DNA of 8,238 nucleotides from Bacteroides sp. UBA1317 (GTDB taxonomy: Bacteria; Bacteroidota; Bacteroidia; Bacteroidales; Bacteroidaceae). The first letter of the stretch is position 1, and the number at the start of each line of letters is the position of its first letter. Made by a program: the position numbers and the translations under genes. Under the pieces are notes generated by a model, which was not told the DNA's origin, did not search any database, and saw nothing but the letters and a program-made list of their open reading frames with translations. The DNA lies in assembly GCA_002307035.1 (NCBI GenBank), contig DBTL01000105.1, positions 1-8,238 of the forward strand, read 5' to 3'. Of this stretch, positions 1 through 5,943 are shown one piece after another.

Positions 1-1476
1 GAGATAAACTTAAAAGCAGCGAAGGAGTCTATTGTATTGCTTAAAAATGAGAGAGAGGTGTTGCCTTTATCTAAAAAATATAAAAGAGTGGCAATTCTAG
101 GGGAGGATGCAATAGAGTCTCGTCTAGGTGGATATAGTGGACCTGGAATTGAGAAAATTAGTATATTGGAGGGTATAAAAAAAAAGTTGGGAGATCATTC
201 TGAAATTATATATTCTGAAGGATGTAAGAGAACGAATCCTTCTTATATTACAATTACTGAAGATTGTTTATCTTCTGAAGGAAATAAAGGTTTAAAGGGG
301 GAATATTTTGATAATATAAATTGGGAAGGTCGACCCAAAATGGTGAGATATGATAAGAATATGAAATTTGGGTGGACGTTACTTTCTCCCAATCCTGATT
401 CGTTAGCTTATGATTGGTATTCTGTAAGATGGACAGGAAAGTTGGTTGCACCTATATCGGGTTCTTATGAAATAGGTGTTGAAGGGAACGATGGCTATGC
501 ACTGTATATTGATAATCAGAAAGTAATAGATCGTCCTTTGAAGATGTCATATACTAGAAATACTGTTCCTTTTAAATTTGAAAAAGGAAGAAGTTATGAT
601 ATAAGGCTTGATTTTTACGAAAATACTCGTAATGGACGTCTACAACTGTTGTGGAATATTGGAGTTGAAAATGAAGACTCTAAAATGGAAGAAGCTGTAA
701 ACAATGCAAAGAATAGCGATGCTACAATTGTAGTTGTTGGCATTGAGGAAGCCGAATTTAGAGATCGCGCTATGCTTAAGCTACCTGGTAGGCAAGAAGA
801 ATTAATAAATAAGGTTGCTTCAACAGGTAAACCAATGGTGGTTGTAATAGTGGGGGGAAGTGCTGTTACAATGGATTCCTGGATAAAAAATGCACCATCA
901 ATTATTGATGTATGGTATCCTGGGGATATTGGTGGATTAGCTGTAGCAGATGTGTTGTTTGGCGATTATAATCCAGGAGGAAAATTACCGATAACATTTC
1001 CTCAATGGGAAGGACAACTTACACTCACTTATAATCATAAGCCTACAGGGAGAGGCGATGATTATCTTGATATGAGTGGAGAGCCTTTATTTCCTTTTGG
1101 ACATGGTTTGAGTTATACCACTTTTGAATATTCAGACCTTCAACTTTCATCACAAAGGATTAGCTCAAGAGAAAGCATAACAGTTTCTTGTACAGTCCGA
1201 AATTCAGGAGGTCTAAAAGGAGAAGAAGTTGTACAACTCTATCTACACGACATGATATCTGATGTTGCTCGGCCTATAAATGAACTAAAAGGTTTTAAAC
1301 GCGTATCGCTTGAATCTGGGGAGAGAAAAGTCCTTCAATTTACTCTTGATCCAGAGAGTTTGTCACATTTAGGTGTTAATATGAAGCGAATAATAGAACC
1401 TGGTGATTTTAGAGTGATGATTGGAAGTTCTTCTAAAGATATAAGATTAAAAGGAATATTTAATGTTTATGAGTAA
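1..1476 (+). CDS. GH3 glycoside hydrolase with inserted PA14 domain (5' partial)
   Basis: Exo-acting glycosidase of family GH3, most often a beta-glucosidase or beta-xylosidase; the substrate cannot be fixed here. The frame is open from base 1 and begins inside the motif AAKESIVLLKNEREVLPL, the classic link between the GH3 TIM barrel and the second domain. The TTG at 37 is therefore not a start, and the barrel with its nucleophile Asp lies upstream. Visible parts: start of the alpha/beta sandwich (VAILGEDAIESRLGGYSGPG, bases 91-150), a PA14 domain (about 292-663, LKGEYF to LLWNIG), return of the sandwich (ATIVVVGIEEAEFRDR to LPGRQEEL), the conserved stretch from YNPGGKLPITFP to FPFGHGLSYTTF, and a C-terminal fibronectin-III-like domain (about 1126-1473). 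The Glu at 754-756, just before Arg-Asp-Arg, is the likely acid/base. PA14 inserts in GH3 enzymes usually shape the acceptor side of the active site. The C-terminus looks complete. Family call is very sure; specificity is open. Confidence 0.95.
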   Translation, partial: EINLKAAKESIVLLKNEREVLPLSKKYKRVAILGEDAIESRLGGYSGPGIEKISILEGIKKKLGDHSEIIYSEGCKRTNPSYITITEDCLSSEGNKGLKGEYFDNINWEGRPKMVRYDKNMKFGWTLLSPNPDSLAYDWYSVRWTGKLVAPISGSYEIGVEGNDGYALYIDNQKVIDRPLKMSYTRNTVPFKFEKGRSYDIRLDFYENTRNGRLQLLWNIGVENEDSKMEEAVNNAKNSDATIVVVGIEEAEFRDRAMLKLPGRQEELINKVASTGKPMVVVIVGGSAVTMDSWIKNAPSIIDVWYPGDIGGLAVADVLFGDYNPGGKLPITFPQWEGQLTLTYNHKPTGRGDDYLDMSGEPLFPFGHGLSYTTFEYSDLQLSSQRISSRESITVSCTVRNSGGLKGEEVVQLYLHDMISDVARPINELKGFKRVSLESGERKVLQFTLDPESLSHLGVNMKRIIEPGDFRVMIGSSSKDIRLKGIFNVYE

Positions 1477-1477
1477 A

Positions 1478-1540
1478 TTACAGAGGTTTGGAGTAGGCAA
1501 TCCTGCATGGTTCTTTCTTGATGAGGTAGTTGTTTATTAG
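1478..1540 (+). pseudogene. Orphan C-terminal tail of a lost gene (possible F5/8 type C-like end)
   Basis: Directly after the GH3 stop, the second forward frame reads GVGNPAWFFLDEVVVY followed by TAG at 1538-1540. This frame is open only back to a stop at 1448-1450 and overlaps the GH3 end, so it is not a plausible full gene; an ATG at 1463 would give only 25 residues with no signal peptide or ribosome site. The pattern Gly/Asn-Pro-x-Trp-(hydrophobic)3-Asp-Glu-(hydrophobic)-x-Val resembles how discoidin-like (F5/8 type C) and related sugar-binding domains end in many Bacteroides secreted proteins and surface glycan-binding lipoproteins. I infer a deletion that removed nearly all of a gene once lying between GH3 and GH97. 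The resemblance is from memory over a very short stretch, and chance is a real alternative. Confidence 0.35.
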
Positions 1541-1570
1541 TTGTGTAATTGTTTGATATAGAAAAATAAT

Positions 1571-3670
1571 ATGAGAAAATTTCTTTTTACGATCTTTTGT
1601 TTGCTGATTAGCCATGTGCTATCAGCTGAAGAATTAAAATCGCCTAATGGTGATTTAATTCTTACGTTTCAATTAAACAATAACGGTGTTCCTGCATATA
1701 GCCTTCAATATAAAGGTAAGACTGTAATAGAAACAAGTACAATGGGGTTTATGATTAATTCTTCTATTTCGTTTAATGAACATTTTGTAATTACAAGTAT
1801 AAAGTTTGATCACTCAAATGAAATTTGGCAACCTGTATGGGGACAACAAAAGGAGATAAGAGATAAGCACAACGAGATGATTGTTACATTGAATCAAACT
1901 TCGGCTAATAGACAACTGAATATCCGTTTTCGCTTGTTTAACGACGGATTGGGCTTCAGATATGAATTTCCAATTCAGAAAGATCTACGACATTTTACTA
2001 TAAAAGAAGAAACAACAGAATTTAAACTTACAGGAGATCATAAAGCTTTCTGGATACCAGCTGACTATGATACTAACGAGTTTCCAATTACGACTTCGAA
2101 AATATCTGATATTGCTGGACTGATAGACAACGTTCGTAGAGAACCTCTTGCGGCAACATCTCCATCATCTAATCTTGCGATACAGACACCTTTGATGTTA
2201 AAATCGAAAGATGGATTATATATTAATATTCACGAAGCTGCTCTAATCGATTTTCCTGCTATGTCCCTTAATGTTGACGATAAAAACTTTTGCTTAAGTG
2301 CACATCTTACTCCTGATAAAAATGGGAACAAGGGTTATATTCAGACAGGAAGTGTAAGTCCCTGGAGAACAATCATTGTTAGTGATGATGCACGTGATAT
2401 TCTGGCATCTAATTTAATTCTTAATTTGAATGCCCCTTGTTCTTTTGATGATACTTCTTGGATTAAACCGACTAAATATATTGGTGTTTGGTGGGAGTAT
2501 TTTACGGGAGGGGGGTCCACATGGGCTTATTCAAATAATCAAGATATAATTATAGGAAAAACGGATTATTCAAAAATAGAACCAAACGGACATCATGGAG
2601 CCAATACGGCACATGTAAAAGAATACATTGATTTTGCTGCCCAAAATGGCTTTGATGCTGTTCTTGTTGAAGGATGGAATGAGGGCTGGGAAGATAATTC
2701 TGCTTATGTGAAAGAGAATGTTTATAGCTTTACAAAGGCATATCCTGATTTTGATGTGAAACAATTGCAGCAATATGCAGCTGCTAAAGGGATTAAAATT
2801 ATCATGCATCATGAGACAACTTCTTCAGTGATAAGTTATGAACGTCAATTGGAAGATGCTTTTCGTTTTATGGCTGATAATGGATACAGCGCAGTAAAGA
2901 CTGGTTATGTGGGACCTATTATTCCACGCAGTGAATATCACGATGGACAATGGATGGTAAATCATTATCTGTATGTAGCCAGAGTCGCTGCAAAACACAA
3001 AATAATGGTTGACTCGCATGAAGCTGTCCGACCAACCGGACTTTGTCGTACTTATCCTAACTGGATTGCGCAGGAGTCGGCACGTGGAACAGAATTTGAA
3101 TCATTCAATGGTAATGCACCCGATCATACTACTATATTGCCTTTTACCCGCCTCATGGGTGGCCCGATGGATTATACTCCGGGAATCTTTCAAGGGGATT
3201 TATCTGTATATGGTTCTAATAAAGCAAAGTTAAGTACAACATTGGTTAAGCAGTTAGCTTTATATGTAACAATGTATAGTCCATTGCAAATGGCCGCAGA
3301 TTTACCTGAGAATTATAAACGTTTTTCGGATGCTTTTCAGTTCATAAAAGATGTTGCTGTAGATTGGGACAATACTTATGTGCTTGAGGCTGAGCCGGGA
3401 GATTATATAACTATAGCTCGAAAGGCAAAAGGAAAGAATGAGTGGTATATAGGTGGGATAACTGATGAAAATGCTCGCGAAGCTTTAATAGATTTAAGCT
3501 TTCTTCCAAAAGATAAGAAATATACAGCAACAATTTATGCCGATGGAAAGGATGCCGATTGGAAAAATAATCCTCAGAGCTATACAATAAGAACAATGGT
3601 GGTAACTAGTCGGACAAAATTGAAACAAAAGTTAGCTACAAGCGGAGGCGTTGCCATAAGTATCAAATAG
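1571..3670 (+). CDS. GH97 inverting alpha-glucosidase, SusB-like, secreted
   Basis: Ca2+-dependent exo-alpha-glycosidase of 699 residues, probably releasing glucose from non-reducing ends with inversion. The start ATG is followed by a signal peptide (MRK, hydrophobic core, likely cleavage after Ala19 in VLSA-EEL) with no lipobox, so a periplasmic site is likely. Layout: N-terminal beta-sandwich (about 20-270), (beta/alpha)8 barrel (about 300-570), C-terminal beta-domain (about 590-699). The Glu residues remembered for SusB (194, 391, 439, 508, 526, 532) all occur here at a constant offset of -24: E170 (YDTNEFP), E367 (LVEGWN), E415 (HHETTS), E484 (SHEAVRPTG), E502 and E508 (QESARGTEFE). In SusB, 439 and 508 act as base, 532 as acid, and several bind Ca2+. 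Retaining alpha-galactosidase members of GH97 have an Asp nucleophile and lack this Glu set, so the alpha-glucosidase reading is favoured. It lies 94 bases after GH3 and 12 bases before GH92. The start has only an A/T-rich leader. The natural substrate is unproven and need not be starch. Confidence 0.93.
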   Translation: MRKFLFTIFCLLISHVLSAEELKSPNGDLILTFQLNNNGVPAYSLQYKGKTVIETSTMGFMINSSISFNEHFVITSIKFDHSNEIWQPVWGQQKEIRDKHNEMIVTLNQTSANRQLNIRFRLFNDGLGFRYEFPIQKDLRHFTIKEETTEFKLTGDHKAFWIPADYDTNEFPITTSKISDIAGLIDNVRREPLAATSPSSNLAIQTPLMLKSKDGLYINIHEAALIDFPAMSLNVDDKNFCLSAHLTPDKNGNKGYIQTGSVSPWRTIIVSDDARDILASNLILNLNAPCSFDDTSWIKPTKYIGVWWEYFTGGGSTWAYSNNQDIIIGKTDYSKIEPNGHHGANTAHVKEYIDFAAQNGFDAVLVEGWNEGWEDNSAYVKENVYSFTKAYPDFDVKQLQQYAAAKGIKIIMHHETTSSVISYERQLEDAFRFMADNGYSAVKTGYVGPIIPRSEYHDGQWMVNHYLYVARVAAKHKIMVDSHEAVRPTGLCRTYPNWIAQESARGTEFESFNGNAPDHTTILPFTRLMGGPMDYTPGIFQGDLSVYGSNKAKLSTTLVKQLALYVTMYSPLQMAADLPENYKRFSDAFQFIKDVAVDWDNTYVLEAEPGDYITIARKAKGKNEWYIGGITDENAREALIDLSFLPKDKKYTATIYADGKDADWKNNPQSYTIRTMVVTSRTKLKQKLATSGGVAISIK

Positions 3671-3682
3671 AATTAAAATCAA

Positions 3683-5896
3683 ATGAAAATATTCACTTAT
3701 ATAACATTATTATGTCTTTTGGGAGCTTGCATTTCACAACAAGAATCATTAGAGGAAGATTATAGTGCATATGTGAATCCTTTTATCGGAACTGATTTCA
3801 CAGGGAACACATATCCCGGTGCACAAGCTCCTTTCGGAATGGTACAGCTTAGCCCGGATAATGGATTACCGGGATGGAATCGTATTTCCGGTTACTTTTA
3901 TCCCGACAGTACTATTGCCGGATTCAGCCATACTCATCTTTCCGGTACAGGTGCGGGTGACTTATATGATATTTCATTTATGCCTGTTACCTTACCCTAC
4001 AAAGAAGCAGAACCTCCATTAGGTATTTATTCTAAATTTTCTCATAAAGATGAAACTGCTTCTGCAGGATATTATAAAGTACTGCTTAGAGATTATAATA
4101 TTAAAGTAGAATTAACTGCTACTGAACGATGCGGCATTCAACGATACACATTTCCGGAAGCGGATGCGGCTATATTCCTGAATCTCAAAAAAGCAATGAA
4201 TTGGGACGCTACTAGTGATTCTTATATTGAGATAGTGGATTCTGTAACAATACAGGGGTACCGTTTTTCAGAAGGATGGGCTCGCAACCAACGTGTCTAT
4301 TTTAGAACTCGTTTTTCCAAAGCTTTTAATCAAATAAAAATAGATACTACAACCATTGTTAAAGATAATAAGCGTATAGGTACTGCGTATATTGCTCGCT
4401 TTGATTTCAAGACAAAAAAAAAGGAACAGATCTTGTTGAGTACAGCTATTTCAAGTGTTAGCATGAAAGGAGCTGCAAAAAACCTGCAGATTGAAGTTCC
4501 CGAGAATGATTTCGATAAGTATTTGAATATAACCCGAAGCAAATGGAACAAGCAACTGAGTAAGGTTGAGATTAAAACCAATTATCCTAAAGATAGAACC
4601 ATTTTCTACACAGCTTTATATCATTCTATGCTAGCTCCGACAATCTATAGTGATGTTGATGGTGGCTATTACGGTCCGGATAAGAAAATGCATCACTCAG
4701 GAGGGTGGACAAATTATACGACCTTCTCTTTGTGGGATACTTATCGTGCTGCTCATCCACTATTTACCTATACTGCGCCGGAAAGGGTAAATGATATGAT
4801 TAAATCCTTTATTGCTTTCTACCAACAAAACGGTCGCTTACCAGTATGGAATCTCTATGGTAGTGAGACGGATATGATGATTGGTTATCACGCTGTTCCT
4901 GTCATTGTGGATGCATACCTAAAAGATATCGGGGATTTTGATAAGGAAGAAGCATTGAAAGCTTGTATGGTAACATCTAATTATGACGAATATAGAGGAA
5001 TTGGGGCTTATAAAAAAACAGGATATGTCCCTTATGACATAAAAGATGAGTATAATGCAGACAATTGGTCTTTATCGAAAACATTAGAATATGCTTTTGA
5101 CGATTACTGCATTGCAAAGATGGCTGATAAAATGGGAAAAAGAAGGATTGCAGATGAATATTATAAGCGTTCAGAAAATTATAAAAACCTGTATAATCCA
5201 ATGACTTCTTTTATGCAACCACGTGATAGTAAAGGAATATTTATTAAAGATTTTAATCCTGATAAATACACTCCACATATTACAGAAAGCAATGGCTGGC
5301 AATATTTCTGGTCCGTACAACATGATATTAAGGGATTAATCAATTTAGTGGGAGGGAAAATACGTTTTGCTCAAAAGTTGGATAGCATGTTTACTTATCA
5401 TCCGAACAATAAAGATGAGCTTCCTATTTTCAGTACCGGCATGATCGGTCAATATGTTCACGGGAATGAACCGAGCCATCATGTGATCTACCTTTTCAAT
5501 TCAGTAGACCAACCATATAAAACCCAGAAATATATAGCAGAAGTAATGAATAAACTTTATGATGACACACCAGGGGGGATTTGTGGTAATGAGGATTGCG
5601 GACAAATGTCTGCTTGGTACGTGTTTAGTGCGATAGGATTCTACCCAGTAAATCCGGTTAGCGGGCAATATGAAATTGGTACTCCTCTTTTTTCCGAAGT
5701 AAAATTACATCTGGAAAATGGGAAAACATTTACTGTACTAGCGCCAGCTGTCAGTAAAGAGAATATCTATATTCAATCCGTGAAAATAGACAAAAAAAGC
5801 TATAATAGGAGTTATATTACTCACCAACAAATAATGAGTGGATCAACTGTGGAATTTGAAATGGGTAATAAACCTGCTCAGGCTTGGTATCCCTAA
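3683..5896 (+). CDS. GH92 exo-alpha-mannosidase lipoprotein
   Basis: Ca2+-dependent, inverting exo-alpha-mannosidase of 737 residues, normal length for GH92. The N-terminus MKIFTYITLLCLLGAC is a type II signal peptide with lipobox LGAC and lipidated Cys16; the acidic stretch SLEED shortly after may favour surface export, but this is weak. Domains: N-terminal beta-sandwich (about 28-270) opening with the hallmark NPFIGTDFTGNTYPGAQAPF, then the (alpha/alpha)6 catalytic domain (about 290-700) with LWDTYRAAHPLF, GYVPYD, and GQMSAWYVFSAIGFYPVNP. Likely catalytic acid is E535 (TESNGW); likely base is D638 (GNED). It has the common loops FSHTHLSGTGAGD and IGQYVHGNEPSHH, and lacks the Trp and the His-Glu pair that mark the alpha-1,2 enzyme BT3990, so another linkage such as alpha-1,3, or broad action, is likelier. 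Asn636 stands where BT3990 has Asp642. Twelve bases after GH97, 47 before the second GH92: probably one transcript. Confidence 0.93.
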   Translation: MKIFTYITLLCLLGACISQQESLEEDYSAYVNPFIGTDFTGNTYPGAQAPFGMVQLSPDNGLPGWNRISGYFYPDSTIAGFSHTHLSGTGAGDLYDISFMPVTLPYKEAEPPLGIYSKFSHKDETASAGYYKVLLRDYNIKVELTATERCGIQRYTFPEADAAIFLNLKKAMNWDATSDSYIEIVDSVTIQGYRFSEGWARNQRVYFRTRFSKAFNQIKIDTTTIVKDNKRIGTAYIARFDFKTKKKEQILLSTAISSVSMKGAAKNLQIEVPENDFDKYLNITRSKWNKQLSKVEIKTNYPKDRTIFYTALYHSMLAPTIYSDVDGGYYGPDKKMHHSGGWTNYTTFSLWDTYRAAHPLFTYTAPERVNDMIKSFIAFYQQNGRLPVWNLYGSETDMMIGYHAVPVIVDAYLKDIGDFDKEEALKACMVTSNYDEYRGIGAYKKTGYVPYDIKDEYNADNWSLSKTLEYAFDDYCIAKMADKMGKRRIADEYYKRSENYKNLYNPMTSFMQPRDSKGIFIKDFNPDKYTPHITESNGWQYFWSVQHDIKGLINLVGGKIRFAQKLDSMFTYHPNNKDELPIFSTGMIGQYVHGNEPSHHVIYLFNSVDQPYKTQKYIAEVMNKLYDDTPGGICGNEDCGQMSAWYVFSAIGFYPVNPVSGQYEIGTPLFSEVKLHLENGKTFTVLAPAVSKENIYIQSVKIDKKSYNRSYITHQQIMSGSTVEFEMGNKPAQAWYP

Positions 5897-5943
5897 ATTA
5901 ATGCGATAATATGGATACGAACTTAGATTAAATTATAATAAAT

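Noticed and set aside
1541..1570. Possible Bacteroides-type promoter before GH97 (TTTG at 1552-1555 as part of a -7 box).
   Set aside because: The eight bases ATTGTTTG miss the TA of the TAnnTTTG consensus, and no TTTG stands at the right distance upstream. Not supportable as a promoter.
1477..1570. The orphan tail as a frameshifted continuation of GH3.
   Set aside because: The GH3 protein already ends with a complete fibronectin-III-like domain and the usual terminal pattern before its stop, so the tail is more likely from another gene.
5897..5943. The 47-base gap between the GH92 genes as a promoter or terminator site.
   Set aside because: It is A/T-rich but has no TAnnTTTG box, no stem-loop and no T-run; it is best read as spacer and translation leader.
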